The notes under the pieces were generated by a model, which was not told the origin of the DNA, ran no database searches, and saw nothing but the letters and a program-made list of their open reading frames with translations. A stretch of 64,000 bases of DNA from Malus domestica (lineage: Eukaryota > Streptophyta > Magnoliopsida > Rosales > Rosaceae), in assembly GCF_042453785.1 (NCBI RefSeq), contig NC_091672.1:10930501-10994500 (forward strand), written 5' to 3'. Position numbers and translations under genes: made by a program. How positions within the stretch are numbered: position 1 is the stretch's first letter; each line of letters starts with the position of its first letter. Shown here in pieces: positions 24,719 through 36,150 of this stretch.

Positions 24719-26036
24719 GTGTCACTGCCAAAAGTTGAGATGGGCACAGGACAATTGGTTGATGTGGTTGAAAAGGATGATTTAATGGTTGAAACTAAGC
24801 AAGGCAAAAGGTACATAAGGGAGATAATGTTAAGACCTGGTTTGAAAGAGAATTTGTTGAGTGTGGGACATATGATGAAGCATGGGTACTACCTTGTATT
24901 TGGGGGAATTGAAGTCAGAATCTATGATGATTTCACATGCTCTAACCTTGTTGTCAAGGTCCTTATGAAAGGAAATCGAAGCTTTCCCTTGAAGTTGCAA
25001 CCAGGAATCCAAATTGCCATGAGAGCTAGTGTTGGGCAAGTTGCTGAGATATGGCATAGAAGACTCGGTTATTTAAACATGAATGCTCTAATACAGCTAC
25101 AAGAACATGAAATGGTAACTGGACTACCTGAGCTGAAAGTGAATACCATAGTATGTGAGGGATGTGCATTTGGCAAGCATTCCAGAGATGCTTTTCCTAA
25201 AGAAACAAAGTGGAGAGCTGCCTTATCATTGGAATTGATTCACACTGACATATGTGGACCAATGCAAACACCTACCAAATCTGGAAACAAGTACTTTATC
25301 ACCTTCACAAATGATTGTACCAGAATGGGATGGGTCTATTTTCTGAGAAGTAAATTTGAGGCATTTAGTGTGTTCAAGAAATTCAAAGCAACTGTTGAAC
25401 TACAAAGTGGGTACAAACTGAAAAGATTAAGAAGTGACAAGGGAGGAGAGTACACTTCACTTGAATTTTCTCAGTTTTGTGAAGATCTTGGTTTGGAAAG
25501 ACAGCTCATAGTGGCCTATTCTCCTCAACAGAATGGTGTTGCAGAGAGGAGAAATAGGACCATTGTAGAAATGGATAAATGCATGTTGTTAGAGAAGGGT
25601 ATTCCATTTAAATTTTGGGCAGAAGCAGTTAACACTGCAGTCTATATTCTCAATAGATGTCCTACCAAAGCCCTGAATAAGAAGACTCATTTTGCAGCTT
25701 ATAGTGGAAGGAAGCCTGGAGTGAAACACTTAAGAGTATTTGGATCTCTATGCTATGCACAAGTTCCATCACAGATGAGACAAAAACTGGATGCAACAAG
25801 TGTCAAATGCATTTTTCTTGGTTATGGAACCTGTGAGAAAGGTTACAGGTTGTTCAATCCAAAAACCAATAAGATTGTTATCTCTAGAGATGTAATCTTT
25901 GATGAGAACTCTTGTAGGGACTGGAAATCGTGTGCTAAGAAAAATTTGTCAATTTCAGTCTCAAATGAAGTATATGAAGATGAAGGGAGTGATGTTGAAA
26001 TTGCATTGAATGATGAAGAATTGGAATGCACAGAAC
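24719..26036 (+). pseudogene. Copia-A pol, first part (GAG-pre-integrase, integrase)
   Basis: An open stretch of about 440 codons in a different frame from gag. It holds the pre-integrase zinc region (IWHRRLGYLNMNAL, then CEGCAFGKH) and the integrase core: D in LIHTDICGPM, D in RSDKGGEYT, and E in QQNGVAERRNR. It ends abruptly at the solo LTR insertion (target AGAAC at 26032-26036). The last 16 codons of the apparent ORF belong to the inserted LTR. Confidence 0.92.
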
Positions 26037-26349
26037 CTGTTTGGGCCCGATTTTACACCATCAGCCCAAGCAATCGAGGCCGTTGAGTAAACATGGTTCT
26101 TAATCGTCAGATAAGAAAGTTAAGATAATTTGCTATTGTTAAGAGATAATATGATGGTTTTTAATCATAATAATTATCTTTTAATAAATTATCTTAGTTT
26201 TCTTGTACAAAATAAATTATAGAGATTCTTGGACTTTTCACTTGGCCTAACATGGATCTGCAAGCCGAAGATAATGGTGGATAGGACCTAAGCAAGCTAG
26301 GATGTTGTCAGATGATGGAAGACTTGCATGCCGTGTGAAAAGCTACAAG

Positions 26350-26410
<61 letters not shown>

Positions 26411-27580
26411 GGCTGTATAGTCTGCATGCCCATCAGCCTATGCCGTGCAAAAATCTCCCAAACTATATAGTTATATATATAATGGTGGTTATTTTGATGG
26501 GATTAAGCTTTGATTGATGTGATAAGGTCTAAGGTGTGACTGTAGGTGCATAAAAGATAAAGTGGTCAGAGTTTCATTTATTATGATTATGCATGGGATA
26601 AATGAGTGGTCATCAGCAACAATTAGAGAGTTGAAGTCATGAACTACAATTTGAAGATATGCTTGCCTTTTGACGCGGATCAACTTTAGGAATTAGAGTT
26701 GCAATTAAACTCTACAATATTATCAGACCTTCCCAAGCAGAAAAATGAATACTACAAATATAAGACTTGGTGCAACATTCAAAGGACCTCCAATTCAACA
26801 CACAACTGCCCTGCGCAAATTCTCTCAACGACCTTCAGATTTTTTTCTTCTCTTTTCGCCGACACACCTTCAGTTTGGATAAACAGCACTGTGAAGGCAA
26901 CCGGTGATATCTTCAGTTGGCATAAACAGCACTGTCGCCGTAGAATCAGACGGTCTCACAGCATCTTCAGTCGACATAGATAGCACTGCGTCAAGGGCGA
27001 CTGGTTACCTATCCAAGTCTCGGTCAAGGAGGATTTTCGAATCCTTATTGGTCGAGGTCATCTCATCAGCCTTCTCGGCGAAGTGAGGTGTTACGGTTTA
27101 TTGGGCTCGGCACATTGCACGCCGAGTTATTTTATGATTGGATACTCTCAAGTGGGATTTAGAGTTCGGCACTTCGACGGCTAAACCACGTTTACTGTTA
27201 AGACTTGTATCCACTTTGAGTATTTGTGCCCTTACACTTTGATGTCGATTAAGCGTGAGTTTACTCTGACGAATACCATCACTGTAACTGAATCCAACGA
27301 CGACGATTTGTGAACTTCGTAAGAATAGTAGCCTTGTCTTCAGGTTCGAGAACCCAAGAGGCCGAGACGTGTTCCTTCCTCGATCACAATCGCAAGACAT
27401 AGAAGTCAGCCGCGTACCCAACGCAACATCAACCCATTTTACTCCTCGGACGAACTCGGCCGACGAGTTGGCACACCCCGCATTCAATCGAAGGACGTAG
27501 TTAGCTCATAGATTACTCGGTCTGCGCGCCACGTAGGCTTGGTAGTTTTTAGGGTCAACGAAACCATTATAGGAGCAACA
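26037..27580. mobile_element. Nested solo LTR (about 1.54 kb) inside Copia-A pol, TSD AGAAC
   Basis: It starts CTGTTTGGGCCCG (TG at 26038) and ends AGGAGCAACA at 27580, the TG...CA ends of an LTR. Direct repeats AGAAC lie at 26032-26036 and 27581-27585. Removing it and one AGAAC rejoins the copia frame (ELECTE to RVIVSPPSQ), which confirms an insertion. One extra C at 26037 is unexplained. It has no coding capacity and no internal domain, so it is a solo LTR of an unassigned, probably gypsy, family. It carries a (TA)29 repeat. Confidence 0.85.
26350..26407. repeat. (TA)n microsatellite
   Basis: About 29 uninterrupted TA units inside the nested solo LTR. Likely hypervariable, and a possible assembly weak point. 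Confidence 0.95.
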
Positions 27581-28502
27581 AGAACGAGTTATTGTTTCTC
27601 CTCCAAGTCAAAGGGAACAAGTGAGTCACACTGGACCACAAGAGTATGATCACACACCACTTAAGTTCTGGAGCTTGAATGAAGTGTATGAGAGGTGCAA
27701 TTTCTGTGTAATAGAACCTGAGTGTTTTGAAGAGGCATCAGGGGATGAAGCTTGGAGAAGAGCTACGTCTACAGAGATTGAAATGATAGAAAAGAATGAC
27801 ACATGAGAGTTAGTCAATAGGCCATTTGATAAACTAGTAATTGGTGTCAAATGGGTCTATAAGACAAAGCTTAATCTGGATGGCTCAGTGAAGAAAAACA
27901 AGGTAAGATTAATGGCAAAGGGATACTCTCAGATGCCTGGGGTTGATTTCAATGAGACCTTTGCACCAGTGGCAATGCTTGATACCATTAGAACCTTAAT
28001 TGCATTGGCAGTCCAAAAGGAATGGAAATTGTTCCAATTGGATGTCAAATCTGCATTTCTAAATGGTACACTGCATGAGGAAGTATATGTTGAACAACCA
28101 TAGGGATTTGAAGTCAAAGGGCAAGAAGACAAAGTTTACAAACTGAAAAAGGCTTTATATGGTTTGAAACAAGCTCCCAGAACTTGGTATGATGAGATAG
28201 ATACATACTTCAACAAGTCTGGGTTCAAGAAAAATCAAAGTGAAGCTACTTTGTATACTAAATTCAGTGATGCAGGTGTGCTTATTGTGTTTCTGTATGT
28301 AGATGACATTATTTACACAAGGAGTTCTGATGAAACGACTCAAGAGTTTAAGATGGATATGATGAAACAGTATGAGATGTCTGACTTGGGAATGCTGCAC
28401 CATTTCCTTGGTTTAGGCATAATTCAAACTGATAAGGGCATATTTATTCATCAGAAAAAATATGCCAAGTCCGTACTTGAGAAGTTTGGTTTAAAAGACT
28501 GA
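27581..28502 (+). pseudogene. Copia-A pol, second part (reverse transcriptase)
   Basis: Continues the pol frame after the nested LTR with the typical copia RT order: VIGVKWVYKTK, KVRLMAKGYSQ, FNETFAPVA, LDVKSAFLNGTLHEEVYVEQP, LKKALYGLKQAPRTWYDE, and the catalytic LYVDD at about 28293-28307. Stops are TGA at 27803 (T*ELVN, probably from TGG) and TAG at 28101 (QP*GF, probably from CAG). The frame is lost after KFGLKD at about 28500. Confidence 0.92.
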
Positions 28503-30721
28503 CTCCACTCGCAATCAATGAGAAGCTAACTAAGGTTGATGGAAGTGAGGATGCTGATGAAGGCTTATATAGAAAAATGGTTGGTAGTTATACCTAACAG
28601 CTACTAGACTAGATTTGATGTATGCATCATGTTTATTAGCAATATTTATGCATAAACCTACAGGGAAACACATGGGGACACCTAAAAGGGTCTTAAGATA
28701 TGTACAAGGGACACTGAATTTTGGGATTGAGTATGTGAACGGTAAAGCTGTGGTGTTAATAGGCTACTGTGATAATGATTGGGTAGGAAGCTTGGATGAT
28801 ATGAAGAGTACTTCGGGCTATGCATTCAGCTTTGGCTTAGGGATATTTTCTTAGGCTTCAGTTAAGCAATGCAATGTGGCTCTATCCACTGCAGAAGCTG
28901 AATATGTAAGTGTTGCAGAAGCTACAACACAAGCAATGTGGCTGAGGTTTGTGTTATCGAATTTTGGAGAGGAACAAGTGGAGGCTACACCTTTGCTGTG
29001 TGACAACACCTCTGCCATAGCCATGTCAAAGAACCCAGTGTTCCAGGCATATCAACAGGAGATATCACTTCATAAGGGATGCTATTCAGTGCTTATCATG
29101 TCTCTGTATGTAGATGACATTATCTACACAAGGAGTTCTGATGAAATCATTCAAGAGTTTAAGATGGATATGATGAAACAGTATGAGATGTCAGACTTGG
29201 GAATGCTGCACCATTTCCTTGGTTTAGGCATAATTCAAACTGATAAGGGCATATTTATCCATCAGAAGAAATATGCCAAGTCCGTACTTGAGAAGTTTGG
29301 TTTAAAAGACTGACTCCACTTGCAATCAATGAGAAGCTATCTAAGGTTGATGGAAGTGAGGATGCTGATGAAGGCTTATATAGAAAAATGGTTGGTAGTT
29401 ATACATAACAGCTACTAGACTAGATTTGATGTATGCATCATGTTTATTAGCAAGATTTATGCATAAACCTACAGGAAAACACATGGGGACACCTAAAAGG
29501 GTCTTAAGATATGTACAAGGGACACTGAATTTTGGGATTGAGTATGTGAACGGTAAAGTTGTGGTGTTAATAGGCTACTGTGATAATGATTGGGCAAGAA
29601 GCTTGGATGATATGAAGAGTACTTCGGGCTATGCATTCAGCTTTGGCTCAGGGATATTTTCTTAGGCTTCAGTTAAGCAATGCAGTGTGGCTCTATCCAC
29701 TGTAGAAGATGAATATGTAAGTGATGCAGAAGCTACAACACAAGCAATGTGGCTGAGGTTTGTGTTATCTAATTTTGGAGAGGAACAAGTGGAGGCTACA
29801 CCTTTGCTGTGTGACAACACCTCTACCATAGCCATGTCCAAGAACCCAATGTTCCAGGCATATCAACAGGAGATATCACTTCATAAGGGATGCTATTCAG
29901 TGCTTATTGTGTCTCTGTATGTAGATGACATTATCTACACAAGGAGTTCTGATGAAATCATTCAAGAGTTTAAGATGGATATGATGAAACAGTATGAGAT
30001 GTCAGACTTGGGAATGCTGCACCATTTCCTTGGTTTAGGCATAATTCAAACTGATAAGGGCATATTTATCCATCAGAAGAAATATGCCAAGTCCGTACTT
30101 GAGAAGTTTGGTTTAAAAGACTGACTCCACTTGCAATCAATGAGAAGCTATCTAAGGTTGATGGAAGTGAGGATGCTGATGAAGGCTTATATAGAAAAAT
30201 GGTTGGTAGTTATACCTAATAGCTACTAGACTAGATTTGATGTATGCATCATGTTTATTAGCAAGATTTATGCATAAACCTACAGGAAAACACATGGGGA
30301 CACCTAAAAGGGTCTTAAGATATGTACAAGGGACACTGAATTTTGGGATTGAGTATGTGAACGATAAAGCTGTGGTGTTAATAGGCTACTGTGATAATGA
30401 TTGTGCAGGAAGCTTGGATGATATGAAGAGTACTTCGGGCTATGCATTCAGCTTTGGCTTAGGGATATTTTCTTAGGCTTCAGTTAAGCAATGTAGTGTG
30501 GCTCTATCCACTACAGAAGCTGAATATGTAAGTGCTGCAGAAGCTATAACACAAGCAATGTGGCTGAGGTTTGTGTTATCTAATTTTGGAGAGGAACAAG
30601 TGGAGGCTACACCTTTGTTGTGTGACAACACCTCTGCCATAGCCATGTCCAAGAACCTAGTGTTCCACCAGAAAACAAGGCATATCAACAGGAGATATCA
30701 CTTCATAAGGGATGCTATTCA
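28278..30721 (+). repeat. Three-copy tandem array of an 811-bp RT/RNase H unit
   Basis: Head-to-tail copies at 28278-29088, 29089-29899 and 29900-30721. The unit runs from the YVDD box of RT through the RNase H SDxDW-like and ALSTAEAEYVS motifs. Copies 1 and 2 are 811 bp. Copy 3 is 822 bp because it retains 11 bp (ACCAGAAAACA region near 30667) missing from the others. Only copy 3 continues to the RNase H C-terminus (LANIFTKALPKDRF). All three share the same frameshift after GLKD, the same lesion after KMVGS, and the same TAG in FS*AS. Copies 2 and 3 are the most alike in the first 60 bp. Confidence 0.95.
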
Positions 30722-30859
30722 AGATGGCACCATTGAATTGAACTACTGCAGAATAGAGGAGCAATTGGCAAACATTTTTACCAAGGCTCTTCCTAAGGAT
30801 CGGTTTTAGTATTTGAGAGCTGCACTTGGAATGAAATTAGCAAAACATTTAGAAGGGAG

Positions 30860-31232
30860 TATTGGTGTAAAAATGTATTTGCTATGTTGGTTTTATTATA
30901 TGCAAGTGGTAAGATGTAATGTGAGCCTTTGGATCATATTCCATATGGCATCTAGATTAGATTGTAATGAGTCATAGCTCATGATAGGTGTAAGCTTCTT
31001 ACATGATGACTTACAAATGGATGGTTGTGATTGAGTTGTAATGATGTGAGAGAGAGAGTGAGTTACTCACTCTCCTTTAACGGTAATATATACTCTCCGA
31101 GTTTCTTGCTTGGTGAGAGTGGAATCCAATGAACCTTGAAGCTTCCATGGCTCTCTAATCTCTTCCTCTCTATACATTTCTGCTTTCATTTTTTCCATTG
31201 AAGAAACTCAATCCAGAAATCAAACACTAATA
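30860..31232 (+). repeat. Copia-A 3' LTR
   Basis: 373 bp, TATTGGTGTAAAAATG to CACTAATA, preceded by a purine tract and followed by the AGTGT target repeat. A longer GA run (GAGAGAGAGAG near 31048) accounts for most of its extra length over the 5' LTR. Confidence 0.9.
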
Positions 31233-31931
31233 AGTGTAACAGGGAGTGATGACTTATATCTTGGTACGCATATTGAGTCATGTTCTTGTTTGATGTTTAA
31301 TATTTAACTACAATTTTCTTGATTGGGGAGGGGTGGAGGAGTGTTGTATTGAGTGTATTCTGCATTTCTCTTTGAGGTTATCGAATTAGTTAAGCATCTT
31401 GTTCACCTTACTTGTATTTTCTTTTAGTTATATATTTACTGATAAACTTTGGTTTCTTATACAAACATGACATACAAGTCAAGTAGGTTGAATTCTTGTA
31501 AACATGTTATAGTGACCTATATAGTGGGTTGCATCATGTCATTTCATCAATGAGATGATGATATTGGCTTATTATACAGGTAAATGGGTTCTGGTTAAAA
31601 TCCCTTTATTAACAGGTTACACAAGTCGTGTTGTGTTACCTATTCAATAAACATGTCAAGTTCCTCTTAGGACCATGACACAAACCAGTAATCAGCATGA
31701 ACTGTTGGAATTTATTAGGTTTATTTAGGAAATTAATTAGAGATTTGTTTTGATTTTGTAGTAGGGTATTTTTGACATTTACGCATTAGGGTTTCTTAGG
31801 TTTATTGCTCTATAAATAGAGCTTGTAATTTAGTTTGAGGAATCAAGTTAGTCACAATGTAGCATCTTAGGGTTTTGTAGCCGTTTCGGCATTCTCATTT
31901 GATATCAATAATATTTCTTATTTTGTTAGTC

Positions 31932-32044
31932 GGGTTCGAGACTTGGGAGCAGCCTCTCCATAAATGGGGGTAAGGCTAGCCGACATTCACCTCTCCCAAA
32001 CCCTGCGTAAAGCGGGAGCCTTGTGCACTGGGTACGACCTTTTT
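31932..32044 (+). mobile_element. Au-type SINE, 5'-truncated, TSD TTTTGTTAGTC
   Basis: It starts GGGTTCGAGACTTGGGAGCA, which contains a tRNA-like B box (GGTTCGAGACT). It continues through CCTCTCCATAAATGGGGGTA, AAACCCTGCGTAAAGCGGGA and GCCTTGTGCACTGGGTACGA to a poly-T end, the signature of plant Au SINEs. The 11-bp direct repeat TTTTGTTAGTC at 31921-31931 and 32045-32055 is the target duplication. The A-box half is missing, so it is a truncated 113-bp copy. It lies in a GLDH intron. Confidence 0.87.
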
Positions 32045-32183
32045 TTTTGTTAGTCTTGTTCGTTGTGCACTCTGATATTCAACTTGAACATCGTCACTAA
32101 CTCTCAGTTAAACCTAAAGGAGATATCCTAATGCTAAACCCGGCAAGATTTTTCCCACCAATTAATATATCAAGCTTTGCTTA

Positions 32184-32544
32184 ATCATGTAAAAAAAATA
32201 AAAAATCCAAAGCCTCAGGTATCACTTAAAAATTTCTTGTATGCAGGCTCGACAACTGATTCATCTTTTAACACTACTTTCTTACAGCTTTCCGATTCAA
32301 AGATGGATAAGAATTAACTCCAAAAGATACAACAATAATAACAACAACAAAGGTTTTTCCCACTAAGTGGAAGATTAACTCAAGAGATATATGGGAAAAA
32401 TTGGTTCATGAAATTACCCATGAAAATATATCATCCTCTCTTGTGCTTGAAGCTGGACTCATGGGGCTCTTAGTGCAGGCTGTCCAGCGCTGCTCTATTG
32501 GAGCAGGTGCAGGTATCTCATTCTTCTCGATGAGCTGCTTTATA
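32184..32544. repeat. Inverted repeat, left arm (native GLDH segment)
   Basis: 361 bp from ATCATGTAAAAAAAATAAAA to GATGAGCTGCTTTATA. It is the reverse complement of 39087-39447 with about four differences. It includes the 3' part of GLDH block C, its donor site and adjoining intron. Because it is contiguous with the rest of the GLDH exon, it is the original copy. Confidence 0.93.
32321..32373 (-). mobile_element. Minimal RTE LINE 3'-end insertion, about 50 bp
   Basis: On minus it reads CTTCCACTTAGTGGGAAAAA then CCTTTGTTGTTGTTATTATT, which is the terminal bases and TTG-repeat tail of the RTE elements seen elsewhere here. It is flanked by direct repeats ATTAACTC (32313-32320 and 32374-32381). 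This is an extreme 5' truncation. The same insertion is present in the inverted right arm (39247-39302). Confidence 0.8.
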
Positions 32545-32820
32545 CCTTCTATGTATTCAAGGTCTTTCATGCTTGGTTTGGCAAGGGTTCCTGCTGGAAA
32601 ACAAGTCTCTGAGACCCACTGTTGACCACCACAATCAAAGCCCAAAATTTCATCACTCTATCCCACTCTGTATCCCTCCAACTTCTTCCAGAACTCAGCC
32701 TCAGCTTGGTTAACCTTTGCAACGTGATCTTTGTCGAGAGGATCTAGGGCGAGTAGTTTATCTCTTAACTCAGTAAATGAGAGCACATTCATGTCTACTT
32801 CACTCTTATCTGGAACTACC
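32418..32820 (-). pseudogene. GLDH: GLDH exon (block C) with in-frame TAG
   Basis: After a TTGCAG acceptor it encodes VVPDKSEVDMNVLSFTELRD, KLLALDPLDKDHVAKVNQAE, AEFWKKLEGYRVG, then a TAG (minus strand, 32660-32658) where Trp is expected. Then come SDEILGFDCGGQQWVSETCF, the [18 protein letters not shown] block and [19 protein letters not shown], ending DDIFSW at a GTAATT donor. Apart from the single stop it is close to a normal GLDH exon. Confidence 0.93.
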
Positions 32821-33521
32821 CTGCAAGTAACGTGTAAATAGTTAACTGCAATGCACAGATGAATCAACATAACAGCACAAAGGGGCTTTTTTATATGAAA
32901 CAATGAACCATAAACCCTAAAATCTGATAATGAAATAATCAACCCGTCAATAAAATTCTATATTGTTTCCCTGATAGGAAACAAAATGAGCCATCAATCA
33001 AATTCTCAAAGAAGTGCTTTTGCTAGAAAACCCAAAGAATCAGGAACCAAGATCTTTTATCTTTTCCAAGGTAAGAAAACAAGATTAAGGATTGAATCAA
33101 AGGGAATCCGCCATCAAATTTTAATGAAAGATGCAGTCATGATATTCTCAGGAAATAGCCTCCCAAGGACACTTAGAAGTCACCACATCAGACCCTGAAC
33201 AAGCCTAACTGTTTTCATGCAATTCATATAACCTTTTTGTCCAATTTTGCCAGAGAGTTCTGCTATGAAAGAAATCCCAAAAACCAACTGACCAGAAAGA
33301 AATATTCCTCACATCAAATATTCTCAAAGGTCAAACCCGTTTTGATTGAGGTTGAGAAACAGAGTTCCAACTAACCAAGTGAGCCTACTACTCTTCCCAA
33401 TAAAATCTCTCATAACTAATCCACCACTTTCCTTGGGATTCAAAACAAAGACGAATAACAAATGGAAATTCTTTCCAGAAATGATTCTACTAAATTAGCC
33501 TCCTCCTTTCTTATGAAAAGT

Positions 33522-34165
33522 AACAACAACAACAACAACAACAACAAAGCCTTTTCCCACTAAGTGGGGTCGGCTATATGAATCCTAGAACGCCATTGCG
33601 CTCGGTTTTGTGTCATGTCCTCCGTTAGATCCAAGTACTCAAGTCTTTTCCTAGGGTCTATTCCAAAGTTTTCCTAGGTCTTCCTCTACCCCTTCGGCCC
33701 TGAACCTCTGTCCCGTAGTCACATTTTCGAACCGGAGCGTCAGTAGGCCTTCTTTGCACATGTCCAAACCACCGGAACCGATTTTCTCTCATATTTCCTT
33801 CAATTTTGGCTACTCCTACTTTACCTCGGATATCCTCATTCTCAATCTTATCCTTTCTCGTGTGCCCATACCTCCCACGAAGCATCCTCATCTCCGCTAC
33901 ACCCATTTTGTGTACGTGTTGATGCTTCACCGCCCAACATTATGTGCCATACAACATCGCGGCCTTATTGCCGTCCTATAAAATTTTCCCTTGAGCTTCA
34001 GTGGCCTACGACGGTCACACAAACACGCCGGATGCACTCTTACACTTCATCCATCCAGCTTGTATTCTATGGTTGAGATCTCCATCTAAGTCTCCGTTCT
34101 CTTGCAAGATAGATCCTAGGTAGCGAAAACGGTCACTTTTTGTGATCTTCGCTAGATTGCTCCGG
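33522..34165 (-). mobile_element. RTE-type LINE fragment, 5'-truncated
   Basis: The minus-strand 3' end of an RTE-like LINE. It runs from [20 protein letters not shown] through [14 protein letters not shown] (frame broken) and [33 protein letters not shown], to the conserved 3' terminus CCCACTTAGTGGGAAAAGGC and a TTG-repeat tail (CAA repeats 33522-33547 on plus). Only the C-terminal part of the reverse transcriptase ORF survives. The 5' junction near 34165 abuts the start of the next repeat unit. Confidence 0.85.
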
Positions 34166-35751
34166 TCATTAGTATGGATAAGTATATAAATGGATAGAGA
34201 TAGGAAAGCAAACACAAGATGTATGTGGTTCACCCAGATTGGCTACGTCCACGGAATAGATGAGTTCTCATTAATTGTGAAGGGTTTACACAAGTACATA
34301 GGTTCAAGCTCTCCTTTAGTGAGTACAAGTGAATGATTTAGTACAAATGACATTAGGAAATATTGTGGGAGAATGATCTCGTAACCACGAAACTTCTAAG
34401 TACCGGAGTGTGGTATCGTCTTGACTTGCCTTATCTGTCTCATAGGTAGACGTGGCATCTTCTCTGGAAGTACTCTTCCTCCATCCAGGGGTGGTATCTG
34501 TAACTGGTGGAGATGCACAAGGTAATGTATCAATTTCACTTGAAGCTTACTTGTAGTTTCAGCCTTGGTCAAGCGCGATACAAACCATGTAGTAGGAGTC
34601 CCCCAAGTCGCCGAGCTAGGGGATCTGCTGAAAGAGGTGACAGACAAAGTAAGCAATCAGAGCTCCGGCTGATTGTTCACATTCTCCCTATCTTGCAGGC
34701 AGCATGAAGGATAAAGAGAAGAAAAATGAGAAGAGATGATATGGGATACTTTTGCTTTTGAAGAAGTAACTTTCCACAGGCTTATTCTTGAACTGGGCTG
34801 GAGGGTTTTCTGGTTTCCTCTAGAGTATAAGGCCGACTGAAGAATTTGAGGGTCAAAACAAGTCCATCAAATCTAGAGTACGTTCGACCCTGCTGATATG
34901 GGATACTTTTGCTTTTGACAGAGTAGTGGATGTATCGGCACGTGTGCTGTTACGCTTGTCTCCACATGCTTCCTTGTATCCTTCTCACTTGCCCTATCTG
35001 TTCCTCAGGCAGATGCGGTATCTTCCCTGGAAGCATAAGATGTTGAAGATGAGTACTCGAGAGCAATGTCAGGTAAGTAATCAGGTAAGGGGTTCCAGGC
35101 AGTCAGTTCCTGGCTGGAAGCTTGATTCCAAGTGCTGACTGATTGCTCTCATTCTCCTTGTCTTGCAGGAAGAACAAGGCCAAAGGAAAAGACATGGAAA
35201 AAGCACGATATGGGATACTCTTGCTTTTAACCCTGATGATATGAGATATTCTTGCTCTAGTATAGCTTGTTTACAGAGGTGTTATCAGGGGGAAAGAAAG
35301 CTGAATATTTCGAAAGGCTTCGTTGGGAGTGCCCTCTCAGATAAGAGGAAGGGTTGAGCATTTTTGCAGGTCTGCCTGTCCATTGGGGATGGAGGTCGAC
35401 ATATATAGGAGTCTCCCTAACATCAAGTAATAATGCTATTCCTTTACCCTGCTTGGTCATAGCACGGTAGTAGGAGCTGCCAGCTTCACATGTTTTAACT
35501 CTGTCAGAGCACTTTGAAAAAGTGGTCTGTAGTATCTGGAAAGCTGATGTTGCGTGTGAAGATTACAGACAAGCTTTATCCAAGGAGATCCAGCTCTTGA
35601 AGTTGGGAAAGTGGTGCCTCTTCGGTTTTTGAACAAGCAATCCTGTCGGGGATCTAGCTCTCGAGATTCGGAGAACGATGCCTCTTCGATTTTTGAGAAA
35701 GCAATCTTGCTGGGCTCTCGAGATTCGGAGAGCGGTGTCTCTTCGATTTTT

Positions 35752-36150
35752 GAGAAAGTAATCATGTTGGGAGTCTGGCTCTCGAGATTCGGAGGGCGGT
35801 ACCTCTTCGATTTTGGAGCAAGCAATCTTGTTGGGAGTGTTTTCTCGAATGTGAGTAAAGGTTGGGCATGTTTGCTAATCTACCTTGCCACGAAGCACAG
35901 AGGTTGACACACAGGGACTTTCCAATTATCCAGCAGTGGTACTGTTCCTTTACCCTCTCTTCGATTTTTTAGAAAGTAATCATGTTGGGAGTCTGGCTCT
36001 CGAGATTCGGAGGGCGGTGCCTCTTCGATTTTGGAGCAAGCAATCTTGTTGGGAGTGTTTTCTCGAATGTGAGTAAAGGTTGGGCATGTTTGCTAGAGGT
36101 TGACACACCGGGACTTTCCAATTATCCAGCAGTGGTACTGTTCCTTTACC
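35752..36150 (+). repeat. Imperfect tandem duplication, period about 218 bp
   Basis: GAAAGTAATCATGTTGGGAG at 35754 recurs at 35972. Both copies run through TTGGGAGTGTTTTCTCGAAT and GTGAGTAAAGGTTGGGCATG to CAGCAGTGGTACTGTTCCTT. The first copy has about 22 extra bases (ATCTACCTTGCCACGAAGCA) before the shared GGTTGACACAC. Confidence 0.85.

Larger units (their letters stand above)
23136..31232 (+). mobile_element. Copia-A: Ty1/copia retrotransposon in a GLDH intron, decayed
   Basis: An 8.1-kb element with LTRs at 23136-23500 and 30860-31232, flanked by the 5-bp target duplication AGTGT (23131-23135 and 31233-31237). A primer site TGGCCTCAGAGCC at 23501 resembles the initiator-Met tRNA site, and a purine tract AGAAGGGAG at 30851-30859 precedes the 3' LTR. 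Internal order is gag, protease, integrase, RT, RNase H, as in copia. It is interrupted by a 1.54-kb solo LTR (26038-27580) and expanded by an 811-bp tandem array (28278-30721). Several stops and frameshifts make it non-autonomous. It lies on the strand opposite GLDH, in the intron between blocks D and C. Confidence 0.93.

Noticed and set aside
28278..30721. CRISPR-like or regulatory repeat array
   Set aside because: Units are 811 bp of retrotransposon coding sequence in a plant genome; no spacer-repeat architecture.
32401..32625. Plus-strand 74-codon frame
   Set aside because: Antisense to GLDH block C; the minus strand carries the conserved protein.
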